A stretch of 64,000 nt of DNA from Mycobacterium decipiens (GCF_963853665.1 NZ_OY970459.1:3534001-3598000); one strand, 5' to 3'. Shown: positions 46,209 through 60,763, counted from the first letter of the stretch. The notes: generated by a model not told the origin, from the sequence alone. Made by a program: numbers and translations.

Positions 46209-47459
46209 TCAGCGCAGCCGCTCGGTCCGCAGTGACACACCCGCGGCCGGCAATCGCGCCAGCAAGGCATCACCCAGTGCGGCCGCGGGGGTCAGCACCC
46301 CGGACAATGTGGCGAGCTTGTCGCGATCCAGTGCGAGCGCAAGACCGCACTGGCCCAATAACACCGATGTCGCCTGGTAACCGGGGTCGCCCCGCTGCTC
46401 CATGCGCGCCACGTACCGGCTACCGGTGGTCGTGGTGGTGTAGGTTTCGACACGGTAGTAGCCGCGCTCCCGGGCCGCTGCACTCGGACCGGTGCCGGGC
46501 TTGGGGACGACACGCTGCACCAACCGGCGCGGCAGCAGCCGGAAATAGCGACTGCCCAAGCCGAATGTTGCGTTGCTGAACCCGGCAACTGCTACCGATG
46601 CCGCCGGCGCAAGAACGGATGAGCCCAGGCTCATGGTTTCGCCGTAGCGGAACCCCCGGCCGTAAGCCCAGTCCAGCAACGCGTTGCTGCGCCGCACGAT
46701 CCGGGTGTTGTAGGGCGCCATCACAAATCCCACCGTCCACAGACCGGTCAGTTCCGGCGCAAGTTGACGACCCCGGCGCAAAGGCAGATCGGGCTGCGAG
46801 CCGAGCTCGGGTTCCGCGCCGCGGTCGGTGGTCAGCGTGTAAGGGTCGGCGAGCTGACGGCGCGCGTCCGGATCACTAGAGGCGGTGCGCAGAACTTCCA
46901 ACATCGACGCGACCGTGCCACCGGAGAATCCGCCCCGTAACGACCGCACCACAAAGTTGGTGTCGGTCAACTCCCCGGCGCCGTCCTCGCGGGCCGCCCG
47001 ATACAGCGCGTACACGCTGAGGTCCGAAGGGACGGAATCGAATCCGCAGGCATGCACGATGCGGGCCCCGCTGTCGGCGGCCTGCTTGTGATACAGGTCG
47101 ATGCTTTCCCGGACGAACATGGCCTCGCCGGTCAGGTCTGCGTAATCGGTGCCGGCGGCAGCACACGCGGCCACCAGCGGCAGCCCGTAGCGGGTGTAAG
47201 GCCCGACCGTCGTGAGAACCACCTGTGTTCGGGCCGCCATTGCATTCAGCGTCGACGGCAGCGAGGCATCGGCGGTCAGAATCGGCCAGGTCTGCGCGGA
47301 TTCGCCCAGGGCGTCGCGGACGGCGAGCACACGTTCCGTCGACCTGCCGGCCAGCGCGACCCGAGCATCTCCCCCGGCCCGGGCCAGGTATTCGGCGGTC
47401 AGCTTCCCGACGAAGCCGGTCGCCCCATACAACACGATGTCGAATTCGCGTGCGGCCAC
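46209..47459 (-). CDS. Trans-acting enoyl reductase-like / saccharopine dehydrogenase-fold protein
   Basis: A 416-residue Rossmann protein orthologous to Rv2449c. The N-terminal NAD(P) motif is LYGATGFVGKLTAEYLAR. TVGPYTRYGLPLV and IVHACGFDSVPSDL are typical of the Rv2953 (trans-acting enoyl reductase) family. It probably reduces or modifies a lipid intermediate in the cytosol; the actual substrate is not known. It diverges from the FAD monooxygenase relic by 41 bases. Confidence 0.82.
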   Translation of the reverse strand: MAAREFDIVLYGATGFVGKLTAEYLARAGGDARVALAGRSTERVLAVRDALGESAQTWPILTADASLPSTLNAMAARTQVVLTTVGPYTRYGLPLVAACAAAGTDYADLTGEAMFVRESIDLYHKQAADSGARIVHACGFDSVPSDLSVYALYRAAREDGAGELTDTNFVVRSLRGGFSGGTVASMLEVLRTASSDPDARRQLADPYTLTTDRGAEPELGSQPDLPLRRGRQLAPELTGLWTVGFVMAPYNTRIVRRSNALLDWAYGRGFRYGETMSLGSSVLAPAASVAVAGFSNATFGLGSRYFRLLPRRLVQRVVPKPGTGPSAAARERGYYRVETYTTTTTGSRYVARMEQRGDPGYQATSVLLGQCGLALALDRDKLATLSGVLTPAAALGDALLARLPAAGVSLRTERLR

Positions 47460-47500
47460 GAGCCGACGCTACCTCGGGGATCTCGGGCTAGGTTCAGCCC

Positions 47501-48457
47501 ATGGCGCAACGGGTGGTCGTCATCGGCGCCGGCATCGCCGGCTTAGCAACCGCTGTTGCGCTGCAGCGGCGGGAATACGACGTCAGCATCATCGAACAGC
47601 GCGCCGACACCTCGACCGGCGCCGCGATCAGCATCTGGCCCAACGCGCTGGCGGCCCTGGACAACCTCGGCTTGGGTGACGCAGTCCGTGCATCCGGTGG
47701 CCGGATCACCGCGGGCGCGCTGCGCTGGTGCGACGGCTCCTGGCTGCGCCACCTCGAGACCGAGAGGTTGGTCGCTGCGCTCGGCGAGCCGTTGGTCGTC
47801 GTGCAGCGCTGCACGCTACGCGACCTCCTTACCGGCGCCGTTCGCGAGGGCACCGCCGAATACGGACTCGCGGCCGACGGGCTCGTTGCCACCCCCGACG
47901 GCATGCAGATCAGGTTGTCGGACGCGACGGTCCGTCATGCGGATGCGGTGATCGGCGCCGACGGCATTGGCTCGATGGTGGCCCGCCACCTCAACGGCCC
48001 GCTAACCCACCGCTATGCCGGCTACACGGCGTGGCGTGGGATAGCTGCCCATGCCATGGACCCTGAGCTGGCCGGCGGCACGCTTGGACCCGGTGTGGAA
48101 ACCGGCCACGTTCCGGTCGGGCCCGACCGCACATATTGGTACGCCACCGAACGTGCGCACGAGGGCCGGCTGTCACCTGGAGGAGAGCTGCCCTACCTGC
48201 GGGCCAGGCTGGCCCGAACCCATCCCCAGCGTATTGGCCGCGACGACCCCGGCCGACGTGTTGCACAACGACCTCTACGACCGCCGTCGCTGGTGCGCGA
48301 GTCGGCGTTGATCGGCCGAGTCATCAATCTGCGCCCGGCGTTCCTCGGTGCAGCCGCCACCCGCGCGACGCGGCTGATGCCCGAGGCCTTGTTCACCCGG
48401 CATCTGGCATCGGTGGCGGCACGGGCGGCGTTCGTATTACCCACCGGCGGCACGTAG
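47501..48457 (+). pseudogene. FAD-dependent monooxygenase with hidden frameshift and deletion
   Basis: The frame looks open for 318 codons, but homology shows two lesions. VVIGAGIAGLATAVALQRR (FAD-binding GxGxxG) and VIGADGIGS (DG motif) are good up to about 48207. The proper continuation GWPEPIPSVLAATTPADVL and HNDLYDR is in the next frame. About 40 residues including the GDAAH flavin motif are then missing before LVRESALIGRVINLRPAF. It cannot bind FAD normally. Intact relatives are salicylate-hydroxylase-like. Confidence 0.7.
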
Positions 48458-48469
48458 CCCTCAAATGAC

Positions 48470-48499
48470 GAAGTGCCGGACCCAGAGGTCCGGCACTTC
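48470..48499. terminator. Perfect 13-bp hairpin, bidirectional terminator
   Basis: GAAGTGCCGGACC, CAGA, GGTCCGGCACTTC: a 13-base stem with a four-base loop lies between the convergent FAD gene relic and rpfE. A T-run is weak, as is common for mycobacterial terminators. Confidence 0.75.
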
Positions 48500-48516
48500 T
48501 CGTCGGCGGATGTCGG

Positions 48517-49332
<816 letters not shown>

Positions 49333-49522
49333 TCAATTTTTAAATTTCCTGGCGCCCGTATTCGGACTAGTGGACCGTACGATAACGATTTGGATTCGTC
49401 ATCTCCGTCAATCGGATATATCAGTTCAATAACGAGCAGATTACGACGCGGTGGAGGAATGGTTCTTGCAGGTCAGCTGTGCGTTTTTGACTTGCCCCCA
49501 ACTGTCGCGACCACGGCATTAT

Positions 49523-49561
49523 CGTGAGCTGAATCACGCAAATATTGTGAGCTGGAACACG
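49523..49561. promoter_or_regulatory. Two tandem CRP-like sites
   Basis: CGTGAGCTGAATCACG (49523-49538) is a perfect GTGA-N6-TCAC palindrome. A related TGTGAGCTGGAACACG follows at 49546-49561, centres 23 bases apart. Both resemble the mycobacterial CRP (Rv3676) consensus. They lie about 400 bases upstream of rpfE. Confidence 0.45.
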
Positions 49562-50016
49562 GGTTTGCCACCGATACCGCGACTCTGGCCCGGCAGCCGG
49601 TCCGCGCGCGGTGGTGACCTACGTCATAGGAAGCAGTATGTACCTCGACGTCGACTACACCTTGAGCTAACTGGGCAGCTCCCGCCCTCTCGGCTGAATA
49701 CTTAGTGCCACAATGCGATTCAGGACAGCCGATGCCACCTCAAAATGAGGCTTGTAGCGAGCGCCCACCGAGGGACACACGGGTCAGACATCGGCCGGGA
49801 TGACAAACTCTTGTCGGCTAGCCGGCTGTCTTTGCTGACGGATCCTGAAGTTTCATCACTCGACGTGTAGCCCAAATACCTTCTGTCCCAACAGAATACG
49901 GTCTATCAATTTTCTTTCGAGAACACAAACCGACCGCCGCCGTACAATAACGATTTCATTAAAAGGCAGAGAAAGAATATCTTGAGCGGTCCCTCGGAAA
50001 TTAATGCGGAATGATT

Positions 50017-50622
50017 TCAGCTGCCGGGTTGCACCGGTGTGCGCAGGCCCGCAGCTGAATTGATGTTGGTCAGCGGCCGGGAATCCGACATGACAATCCG
50101 CTGTGCGTCCGAAGCGTCGACCAGGGCGCTCATCTTTCGCTCGCCGGCACCGACCAGCGCATCAACTCGGTCGGCAAGATCGGTCCGGTACACCGCGGCC
50201 AGGTAGTGGCTGCGGCCATCCCAGGGCAACACCACTTCGGCATTGGTCTCAACCGCGCGGCGCGCGAGATCGTCAATCAATTCGACTGTCAGATACGGCA
50301 TGTCGACCGCGCAGACAAACGCGAGCCGGACACCCGCGTCCGCGGCCGCACGCAGCCCACGCCCGGTCGCCGGCAGCGGCCCCAGCCCCCGCAGCTCATC
50401 GCGCAGAATGGGCACCTGCAGCGTGGGCAACGGTTGGCCCGGAGCGGCCATCACGAAGACAGGAGCGCAGCGCTGGTCAAGCATGCCGACCAGATGCTCG
50501 ACCAGCGTGGTGGTTCCCCCGGGGTGCGGCAAGGTGGCCTTGTCGCGGCCCATTCGCCGGGATTCACCTCCCGCTAGCACGATCCCCGCCAGGGACACTG
50601 CATCGGGCACGAGTTCAGCCAC
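50017..50622 (-). CDS. mobA: Molybdenum cofactor guanylyltransferase
   Basis: A 201-residue nucleotidyltransferase orthologous to Rv2453c. It carries the signature [17 protein letters not shown] at the N-terminus and [16 protein letters not shown] in the GTP-binding site. It links GMP to molybdopterin to form the guanine-dinucleotide cofactor. The GTG start at 50622 directly follows the korB stop (50624) and gives the family length; the longer frame overlaps korB. It is probably the last gene of the korAB operon. Confidence 0.9.
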   Translation of the reverse strand: MAELVPDAVSLAGIVLAGGESRRMGRDKATLPHPGGTTTLVEHLVGMLDQRCAPVFVMAAPGQPLPTLQVPILRDELRGLGPLPATGRGLRAAADAGVRLAFVCAVDMPYLTVELIDDLARRAVETNAEVVLPWDGRSHYLAAVYRTDLADRVDALVGAGERKMSALVDASDAQRIVMSDSRPLTNINSAAGLRTPVQPGS

Positions 50623-50623
50623 G

Positions 50624-51694
50624 TCAGTCGACGGTCCAGGTGTCGCGGCCATGCAACAGCGATTGCAGCGCAGCGGTGTCGGACGGAGCGGAGTTCTGGG
50701 CCGCGACGACCTGCGAGCGGGCCGCGTCGTCGTAGGTGGGCCGGCTGATGTGGCGGAAGATTCCCAGCACGGTGTGATCGAGATTTTGATGGGACAGCCG
50801 GGACAGTGCGTACGCGTAGGCCGGGTCGTCGGTGTGCGCGTCGTGCACAACGATCTCGTCGACAGCCACGTCGGCGGTCTTGGCCACATCGAGGCCGAAA
50901 CCGGACTTCACTACGCAGTATTCGCCGTTGGCGCCGAAGACGATCGGCTCGCCGTGGCGGACGTTGATCACCCGTTCTTCGGCGCCCTCCTTGCGCAACA
51001 CGTCGAACGAGCCGTCGTTGAAGATTGGGCAGTCCTGCAGAATTTCGACCAGAGCAGCACCGCGATGCTGGGCCGCGGCGCGCAGCACCTCAGTCAGCCC
51101 GTTGCGGTCTGAGTCCAGTGCGCGGCCGACGAACGTCGCCTCCGCCCCCAGCGCCAGCGACACCGGATTGAACGGGTGATCCAACGAGCCCATCGGTGTC
51201 GACTTGGTGACCTTGCCGACCTCCGATGTCGGCGAATACTGCCCCTTGGTCAGCCCATAGATCCGGTTGTTGAACAGCAGAATCGTCACATTGATGTTGC
51301 GACGCAGCGCGTGGATCAGGTGATTGCCACCGATTGACAACGCGTCGCCGTCACCGGTGACCACCCATACCGACAGATCGTCCCGAGCCAGCGCCAGACC
51401 GGTCGCTATCGCCGGCGCACGGCCGTGGATCGAGTGAAACCCGTAGGTCTCCAGGTAGTAGGGGAACCGGCTGGAGCAGCCAATACCGCTGATGAACACG
51501 ATGTTTTCCCGGCGCAGCCCAAGTTCGGGCAGGAAGTTGCGGATCGTGTTGAGGATGACATAGTCGCCGCAGCCCGGGCACCAGCGGACCTCCTGGTCAC
51601 TGGTGAAGTCCTTGCCCTTCTGTGGCTGATCCGTTGTGGGCACGCCGTCGTGCTTGGTTAGCCTCGGAGTCAAACCGAGGTCCGCGCCAGTCAT
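50624..51694 (-). CDS. korB: 2-oxoglutarate:ferredoxin oxidoreductase, beta subunit
   Basis: A 356-residue subunit with the TPP-binding motif [20 protein letters not shown]. The CPGCGD near residue 40 and other cysteines bind a [4Fe-4S] cluster. With KorA it oxidatively decarboxylates 2-oxoglutarate to succinyl-CoA using ferredoxin. The ATG lies inside the first 53-bp repeat, whose GAGGAGGAGCGGCGC supplies the ribosome site; the ATG overlaps a mini-ORF stop (ATGA). Confidence 0.94.
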   Translation of the reverse strand: MTGADLGLTPRLTKHDGVPTTDQPQKGKDFTSDQEVRWCPGCGDYVILNTIRNFLPELGLRRENIVFISGIGCSSRFPYYLETYGFHSIHGRAPAIATGLALARDDLSVWVVTGDGDALSIGGNHLIHALRRNINVTILLFNNRIYGLTKGQYSPTSEVGKVTKSTPMGSLDHPFNPVSLALGAEATFVGRALDSDRNGLTEVLRAAAQHRGAALVEILQDCPIFNDGSFDVLRKEGAEERVINVRHGEPIVFGANGEYCVVKSGFGLDVAKTADVAVDEIVVHDAHTDDPAYAYALSRLSHQNLDHTVLGIFRHISRPTYDDAARSQVVAAQNSAPSDTAALQSLLHGRDTWTVD

Positions 51695-51840
51695 GAGCGC
51701 CGCTCCTCCTCATCGCTTCGCTCTGCATCGTCGCCCGGGCTAGTCATGGGCGCCGCTCCTCCTCATCGCTTCGCTCTGCATCGTCGCCCGGGCTAGTCAT
51801 GGGCGCCGCTCCTCCTCATCGCTTCGCTCTGCATCGTCGC
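51691..51840. repeat. MIRU-like 53-bp tandem repeats between korA and korB
   Basis: Two exact-length units (51691-51743, 51744-51796) and a 44-base partial third. Each unit on the minus strand has GAGGAGGAG, then CATGA. Each full unit encodes an 18-residue peptide, MTSPGDDAERSDEEERRP, whose stop overlaps the next ATG (mini-ORFs 51744-51800 and 51691-51747). Unit length, the GAGGAGGAG core and ATGA overlaps match mycobacterial interspersed repetitive units. Confidence 0.85.
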
Positions 51841-51848
51841 GGCGCGAA

Positions 51849-53810
<1,962 letters not shown>

Positions 53811-54042
53811 GTCTCCGCCTTCCATCTGCCATCGGACAGGCACTCCGCGCTGCAGCTTCAGGTTACGCGTCGTCGGAGTGACACCCCCCACGCCTCACGA
53901 TTTGTGTCACTGGCGGTACCGATTATGACACTTCCCATGGGGTGTATAACCGTCTGCGAACGAACATATGCAGCCGGCAAACAACCAAAAGCCGAAGTCA
54001 GCGAGGGGTGGCGAGGACGACAACCCAAAACTGTGGTATTGG
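53811..54042. promoter_or_regulatory. korA upstream region
   Basis: About 230 bases between korA and the upstream MFS gene on the same strand, presumably with the korAB promoter. No clear operator is seen. Confidence 0.35.
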
Positions 54043-55293
54043 TCACTTTTCCCCGGGGTCCGGCCGAGACCGCACACGAGAATCCGCCGTTTCCGGCATC
54101 GCGAGCAAGTACAGGACGAAGCCGGCGCCGGCGAGCGCGCCCAGCGACATGAATGCCACGTTGTAGCCCGCGACGACCACGATCCAGCCGGCAACGAGAT
54201 TGGACAGCGCGGCACCAATGCCGGTCGCCGTGGTTACCGCCCCGAGGCTGATATTGAAATGGCCGGTTCCGTGCGTGACGTCCTGGACAACAAGGGGGAA
54301 CAGCGCCCCGAAAATGCCGGCTCCAATACCATCGAGCAGTTGCACGCCCACCAACCAGTACGAGTTATCCGACAGCGTGTAGAGGAACCCGCGAGCGGTC
54401 AAGACAGCGAATCCCACCAGAAAGATAGGCTTTCGCCCCCAGGCGTCGGCCTTGCTGCCGACCACGTATGCCACCGGCACCATCACGACCTGCGCGGCGA
54501 CGATGCAGGACGACATCAGTGCCGTTCCCTCGTCTTTGTTGTGCAACGCCAACAGCTCGCCAACCAGCGGCAGCATGGCCGCATTAGCGAAGTGAAACGC
54601 GACAACCGCCGCCGCGAAGATCATCAATTTGCGGTTGTGCAGGAGCGCGGTGAACCGCGACGGCTGCGGATGCGGCTCTCCGGGCGCATGGTCCATGCCG
54701 CGCGCCACGTCGTGGTCGATCACGTCGGGCGGAATCCGCAGCGTTGCCACCACGCTCAGCATTGCCATGCCGGCGAGCACCCAGAACACCACCACGGGCC
54801 CGAAGAAGTAGGCCAGCCCGCCTGTCGCCGCAGCGGCCGACGCGTTGCCGGCGTGGTTGAAAGCTTCGTTGCGCCCAATCCGTCTGGCGAAAAACTGGGG
54901 ACCAACGGCACCCAAGGTGATCGCGGCCAACGCCGGAGCGAAAACCGAGCTGGCGATTCCAGTAACTGCCTGCAGCAACGAGATTGAATACAGGCCGGGA
55001 AACAGCGGCATCGCCAACGTAGCAGCGGTGACCAACACCGCGCCGGCGACTACCAACGCTCGCTTGGCCGTCGTCCGGTCCACCAGGGCGCCCACCGGCG
55101 TCTGCGCCACGATCGCCGCGATGCCGCCGACCGCCATGACGAGCCCGATCGAGGCTTGATCCCAATCGTGGATCAGCAGAAGGTATATCGACAGATAAGG
55201 GCCCAGGCCATCGCGAACATCGGCCAATGAGAAGTTCAGTAGGTCAAGAGCGCGCGCTACCCGCCGCGGCACTGCGACAACGGTGCCCGACAT
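54043..55293 (-). CDS. MFS transporter
   Basis: A 416-residue, 12-helix major-facilitator protein orthologous to Rv2456c. The loop 2-3 motif is reduced to GALVDRTTAKRAL, and SKADAWGRKPIF follows in the second half. The substrate is unknown. It lies 15 bases after clpX and on the same strand, so it may be co-transcribed with clpX. Confidence 0.88.
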   Translation of the reverse strand: MSGTVVAVPRRVARALDLLNFSLADVRDGLGPYLSIYLLLIHDWDQASIGLVMAVGGIAAIVAQTPVGALVDRTTAKRALVVAGAVLVTAATLAMPLFPGLYSISLLQAVTGIASSVFAPALAAITLGAVGPQFFARRIGRNEAFNHAGNASAAAATGGLAYFFGPVVVFWVLAGMAMLSVVATLRIPPDVIDHDVARGMDHAPGEPHPQPSRFTALLHNRKLMIFAAAVVAFHFANAAMLPLVGELLALHNKDEGTALMSSCIVAAQVVMVPVAYVVGSKADAWGRKPIFLVGFAVLTARGFLYTLSDNSYWLVGVQLLDGIGAGIFGALFPLVVQDVTHGTGHFNISLGAVTTATGIGAALSNLVAGWIVVVAGYNVAFMSLGALAGAGFVLYLLAMPETADSRVRSRPDPGEK

Positions 55294-55308
55294 CTAGTGG
55301 ACGCGGAA

Positions 55309-56589
<1,281 letters not shown>

Positions 56590-56883
56590 GATGCTGATGG
56601 CCTACTTCCTGGGTCGCCGTTCGTCTTGCTATGCCGCGTGTATCCCCCGACGCTACCCGCTTGCTCCGGCCCGCCGCGACCGTTAGCGGCGAATAGCGTC
56701 CTAGATATTTTTCGGGGTATTCACGCCTCTCGTCTGAATGAAACATATAGCCCGACTGCGCCTCACTCGCCTAGACGCGCAATCCGTGTCTCTGGCGTGT
56801 CGCGGTCGTTACACCACTGAGGCCAGCGAGCTGGCGGACCCGGCAGCAGCCAGACCCCCAGGTGAACACCCTACAGTGACCTT
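56590..56883. promoter_or_regulatory. Divergent clpX/mmuM interval
   Basis: About 294 non-coding bases carry the clpX promoter (minus) and the mmuM promoter (plus). I see no distinct operator or gene. Confidence 0.4.
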
Positions 56884-57768
56884 ATGGGGTTGGTCAGCGA
56901 TTCCGTGCTGACCAGCGATGGCGGTCTGGCCACCGAGCTCGAGGCACGCGGGCATGACCTGTCCGACCCGTTGTGGTCGGCAAAGCTGCTGGTGGACGCT
57001 CCGCACGAGATCACCGCGGTGCATACCGCGTACTTCCGTGCTGGGGCCAAGATTGCCACGACCGCCAGCTACCAGGCGTCGTTCCAGGGCTTTGCGGCCC
57101 ACGGGATTGGCCGGGCGGATGCCGCCGGGTTGCTGCGCCGCAGCGTCGAACTCGCCAGGACCGCACGCACCGAGGTCGGCGCTCGTGGTCTCTTGGTCGC
57201 GGCCTCCGTCGGGCCGTATGGCGCCGCGCTCGCCGACGGATCCGAATATCGTGGCCGCTACGGCATGTCCGTAGCGGCCTTGATGCGGTGGCATCTGCCG
57301 CGGCTCGAGGTGCTGGCCGATGCCGGCGCCGACGTGCTTGCTCTGGAAACCATCCCCGATATCGACGAGGCCGAAGCGCTGGTCAACCTGGTGCGGCGGT
57401 TGGGTACGCCGGCCTGGCTCAGCTATACCATCGACGGGATGCGAACCCGTGCCGGACAACCGCTCACCGAAGCGTTCGCGGTGGCCGCCGGGGTACCCGA
57501 AATCGTCGCCGTGGGCGTCAATTGCTGCGCGCCAGATGACGTGTTGCCGGCAATGGCGTTGGCCGACATGGGCAAGCCGCTGATCGTCTACCCGAACAGC
57601 GGAGAGCGGTGGGACCGCCGGCGCCGCGCCTGGGTGGGGCCGGCGCGGTTTTCCACGCAACTGGCCGCCCAATGGGTATCGGCCGGCGCGCGAATAGTCG
57701 GCGGATGCTGCCGGGTACGGCCGAACGACATTGCCGAGATCGCACGCGCGCTGGAAACCCGCCAGTGA
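56884..57768 (+). CDS. mmuM: Homocysteine S-methyltransferase
   Basis: A 294-residue barrel enzyme orthologous to Rv2458. Zinc ligands are in VGVNCCAP and VGGCCRVRP. It methylates homocysteine to methionine with S-methylmethionine or AdoMet as donor. No S-methylmethionine permease gene is adjacent. The ATG at 56884 starts MGLVSDSVLTSDGGLATELE, which carries the DGGLAT family block. Confidence 0.9.
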   Translation: MGLVSDSVLTSDGGLATELEARGHDLSDPLWSAKLLVDAPHEITAVHTAYFRAGAKIATTASYQASFQGFAAHGIGRADAAGLLRRSVELARTARTEVGARGLLVAASVGPYGAALADGSEYRGRYGMSVAALMRWHLPRLEVLADAGADVLALETIPDIDEAEALVNLVRRLGTPAWLSYTIDGMRTRAGQPLTEAFAVAAGVPEIVAVGVNCCAPDDVLPAMALADMGKPLIVYPNSGERWDRRRRAWVGPARFSTQLAAQWVSAGARIVGGCCRVRPNDIAEIARALETRQ

Positions 57769-57915
57769 GCACGCTTCTTGTGCAAAATGCCCATGCGGTC
57801 TCGTCGAGTTCCCTAGGGTTGAGCTTCGTGACGGGGATGCGCGGGGGCGTACGATTCAGCCACGCCTGGCGCCGCAAGCCGCTCTGTGTGTTCACCTCGA
57901 CGACCAAGGCCGGCC

Positions 57916-59526
57916 ATGGGTGACAACGGCTTCCAATCGGATCCTGACCGATTGCCCACGCTCGACAACACAGATTCCCGCCCCGCGATGACACCGCGTC
58001 AGCGGCTGACCGTGGTGGCGACAGGGCTCGGCATCTTCATGGTGTTCGTGGATGTCAACATCGTCAACGTCGCGCTGCCCAGCATCCAAAAGGTGTTTCA
58101 TACCGGCGAGCAAGGTCTTCAGTGGGCGGTCGCCGGATACAGCCTGGGCATGGCGGCCGTGCTGATGAGCTGCGCCTTGCTGGGCGATCGCTATGGCCGC
58201 AAGCGCGGCTATCTGTTCGGGGTCACACTGTTCGTCGTCAGCTCTACCCTCTGCGTGCTACCGGCCAGCCTGGCATTTTTCACGACGGCACGGGTGATCC
58301 AGGGTTTGGGAGCGGCTTTCATCTCAGTGCTGTCGCTTGCCCTGCTAAGCCACGCCTTTCCCGACCCACGATTGAAGGCGCGGGCGATAGCGAACTGGAT
58401 GGCCATTGGCATGGTCGGTGCGGCGTCGGCCCCCGCGCTGGGCGGGGTCATGGTCGAAATCCTCGGTTGGCGCAGCGTGTTCCTGGTGAACATTCCGCTC
58501 GGAGCAATCGTGTGGCTGCTGACGTTGATCGGTGTCGACGAGTCAGCCGATCCTGACCCGACTCAGCTCGACTGGTTGGGGCAGCTGACGTTCGTACCCG
58601 GGATCGCCGTGATCGCATACACGATCATCGAGGCTCCCCGGTTTGAGCTACAGTCCGCGCCCTTCGTGACGGCTTTGCTGCTAGTAGCCATGCTGCTCAT
58701 GTGGCTGTTCGTCCGACACGAACGCCGCGCGGCTTTCCCGTTGATCGATCTCCAGTTGTTTTCCGAGCCGGTGTACCGATCGGTGCTGATCGTCTACTTC
58801 GTGGTGATGTCCTGCTTTTTCGGAACTTTGATGGTGATCACCCAGCACTTCCAGAACGTGCGCGACTTCTCTCCGCTGCACGCGGGTCTGATGATGTTGC
58901 CGGTCCCCGCGGGCTTCGGGGTGGCGAGTTTCCTGGCGGGTGCGGCGGTCAACAAGTGGGGTCCCCGGCGCCTGGTGCTGACGTGTCTGGCGGCGATGGT
59001 CATCGGGTTGGCGCTATTCGCGACCGCGATGAGCCAGGTGCCACCGGTCGCCCTGACCGGACTCACGCTGTTCGGCGCGGGAGCCGGCGGTTGCGCAACG
59101 CCGCTGCTGCATATCGGTATGACCGAGGTTGGCGATCACCGTGCCGGCATGGCCGCCGGCATGCTCAATCTGCAGCGGTCGATGGGCGGAATTTTTGGCG
59201 TCGCCTTCCTCGGAACCATTGTCGCCGCCTGGCTAGGTGCCACGCTGCCGGAAAGAATGGCCGACCAAATACCGGATCCCCTGGTTCGCACGATCGTCGT
59301 CGACGTCATCGTGGACAGCGCCAACCCGCATGCCCACGCAGCATTCATCGGGCCGCGACACCGCATCACAGCAGCGCAGGCGGATGAGATAGTGCGGGCC
59401 GCCGACGCGGACTTCATGCGCGGCATCCAGCTCGCACTGAGCGGCGCCGCAGTGTTGCTGGCAGGCGCCTTCGTCCTTGGTTTGCGGCAGTTTCCCTCCG
59501 GCCCAGCACCGGACAGCGGTCGCTAA
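57916..59526 (+). CDS. DHA2-type (14-helix) MFS drug exporter-like protein
   Basis: A 536-residue EmrB/QacA-like transporter orthologous to Rv2459. Motif D1/A region: FMVFVDVNIVNVALPSI, then GDRYGRKRGYL (motif A); ARVIQGLGAAFISVLSLALL (motif B) and motif C in GMVGAASAPALGGVM. A long extracytoplasmic loop lies near the C-terminus. It may export lipophilic compounds. The ATG at 57916 follows mmuM by 147 bases; a later Met (MTPRQRL) would give the shorter length I recall for M. tuberculosis. It converges on clpP2 with 11 bases between. Confidence 0.85.
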   Translation: MGDNGFQSDPDRLPTLDNTDSRPAMTPRQRLTVVATGLGIFMVFVDVNIVNVALPSIQKVFHTGEQGLQWAVAGYSLGMAAVLMSCALLGDRYGRKRGYLFGVTLFVVSSTLCVLPASLAFFTTARVIQGLGAAFISVLSLALLSHAFPDPRLKARAIANWMAIGMVGAASAPALGGVMVEILGWRSVFLVNIPLGAIVWLLTLIGVDESADPDPTQLDWLGQLTFVPGIAVIAYTIIEAPRFELQSAPFVTALLLVAMLLMWLFVRHERRAAFPLIDLQLFSEPVYRSVLIVYFVVMSCFFGTLMVITQHFQNVRDFSPLHAGLMMLPVPAGFGVASFLAGAAVNKWGPRRLVLTCLAAMVIGLALFATAMSQVPPVALTGLTLFGAGAGGCATPLLHIGMTEVGDHRAGMAAGMLNLQRSMGGIFGVAFLGTIVAAWLGATLPERMADQIPDPLVRTIVVDVIVDSANPHAHAAFIGPRHRITAAQADEIVRAADADFMRGIQLALSGAAVLLAGAFVLGLRQFPSGPAPDSGR

Positions 59527-59537
59527 GCTCCCGCAGC

Positions 59538-60173
59538 TCAAGCGGTCTGCGCGGAAAGCTTCCGGTACTCGAGAACGGTGTCGATGATGCCGTAGTCCTT
59601 GGCCTCTTCCGCGGTCAGGATCTTGTCCCGGTCGGTGTCCTTGCGGATTACCGTGGCGTCCTTGCCGGTGTGGCGGGCCAGCGTCGTTTCCATCAGGGTG
59701 CGCATCCGCTCGATCTCGGCGGCCTGGATTTCCAGATCGGAGAACTGCCCCTGGATCACGCCCGACAACGACGGCTGGTGAATCAGCACCCGCGCGTTGG
59801 GCAGCGCCATCCGCTTCCCCGGTGTTCCGGCGGCCAGCAGCACCGCGGCAGCCGAGGCGGCCTGGCCCAGGCACACGGTCTGGATGTCGGCCCGCACGTA
59901 CTGCATGGTGTCGTAGATCGCCATCAGCGAGGTGAACCCGCCACCCGGCGAGTTGATGTACATCGTGATATCGCGGTCGGGATCCAGCGATTCCAGCACC
60001 AACAGCTGCGCCATGATGTCGTTCGCCGAGGCATCGTCGACCTGGACGCCGAGGAAGATGATGCGTTCCTCGAACAACTTGTTGTAGGGGTTGGACTCCT
60101 TGACGCCGAAGCTGGAGTGCTCGATGAAGGACGGCAGGATGTACCGCGCCTGGGGCTGGATTGCAGGATTCAT
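59538..60173 (-). CDS. clpP2: ClpP2 protease subunit
   Basis: A 211-residue Clp serine peptidase. Catalytic Ser is in [14 protein letters not shown], His in VLIHQPS and Asp in [14 protein letters not shown]. It forms the mixed ClpP1P2 tetradecamer that is essential in mycobacteria and docks ClpX/ClpC1. The start overlaps the clpP1 stop (ATGA), so translation is coupled. Confidence 0.96.
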   Translation of the reverse strand: MNPAIQPQARYILPSFIEHSSFGVKESNPYNKLFEERIIFLGVQVDDASANDIMAQLLVLESLDPDRDITMYINSPGGGFTSLMAIYDTMQYVRADIQTVCLGQAASAAAVLLAAGTPGKRMALPNARVLIHQPSLSGVIQGQFSDLEIQAAEIERMRTLMETTLARHTGKDATVIRKDTDRDKILTAEEAKDYGIIDTVLEYRKLSAQTA

Positions 60174-60763
60174 TGCGCTTCTCCGTTGACGTGGGCGCGG
60201 GTGATGATGTGGTCGACGAAACCGTATTCGAGGGCTTCGGCGGCGGTGAACCAGCGGTCGCGATCCGAATCCGCCTCGATGCGTTCGATCGGTTGGCCGG
60301 TGAATTCGGCGTTGAGCCGGAACATCTCCTTCTTGATGACGGCGAACTGCTCGGCCTGGATCGCGATATCGGCCGCGCTACCAGTCACCCCGCCCAGCGG
60401 CTGGTGCATCAGGATACGAGCGTGCGGCAGCGCGTAGCGCTTGCCCTTGGTGCCCGCCGCCAACAGGAACTCGCCCATCGAGGCGGCCATGCCCATGGCG
60501 TAGGTGGCGATGTCACACGGCGCCAGCACCATGGTGTCGTAAATCGCCATGCCGGCGCTGATCGATCCACCCGGGGAGTTGATGTACAGGGAGATGTCCT
60601 TGGTGGCGTCCTCGGCGGCGAGCAGCAGAATCTGTGCGCACAGCCGGTTGGCGATCTCGTCGTTCACCTCCGAGCCGAGGAAGATGATGCGCTCGGAGAG
60701 CAAACGCTCATAGACCGAGTCCGTGAGGCTAAGACCCTGCGAGTTCGAACGCATGTCAGTCAC
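60170..60763 (-). CDS. clpP1: ClpP1 protease subunit
   Basis: A 197-residue subunit with catalytic Ser in [14 protein letters not shown], His in ILMHQPLGG and Asp in SDRDRW. The GTG at 60763 ([10 protein letters not shown]) is chosen by alignment to M. tuberculosis; an internal ATG two codons on is the alternative. A ClgR-type box lies about 100 bases upstream, next to the tig stop. It is the first gene of the clpP1-clpP2 pair. Confidence 0.94.
   Translation of the reverse strand: MTDMRSNSQGLSLTDSVYERLLSERIIFLGSEVNDEIANRLCAQILLLAAEDATKDISLYINSPGGSISAGMAIYDTMVLAPCDIATYAMGMAASMGEFLLAAGTKGKRYALPHARILMHQPLGGVTGSAADIAIQAEQFAVIKKEMFRLNAEFTGQPIERIEADSDRDRWFTAAEALEYGFVDHIITRAHVNGEAQ

Noticed and set aside
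51691..51840. CRISPR array between korA and korB
   Set aside because: The units are contiguous 53-bp tandem repeats without spacers and fit MIRU elements.
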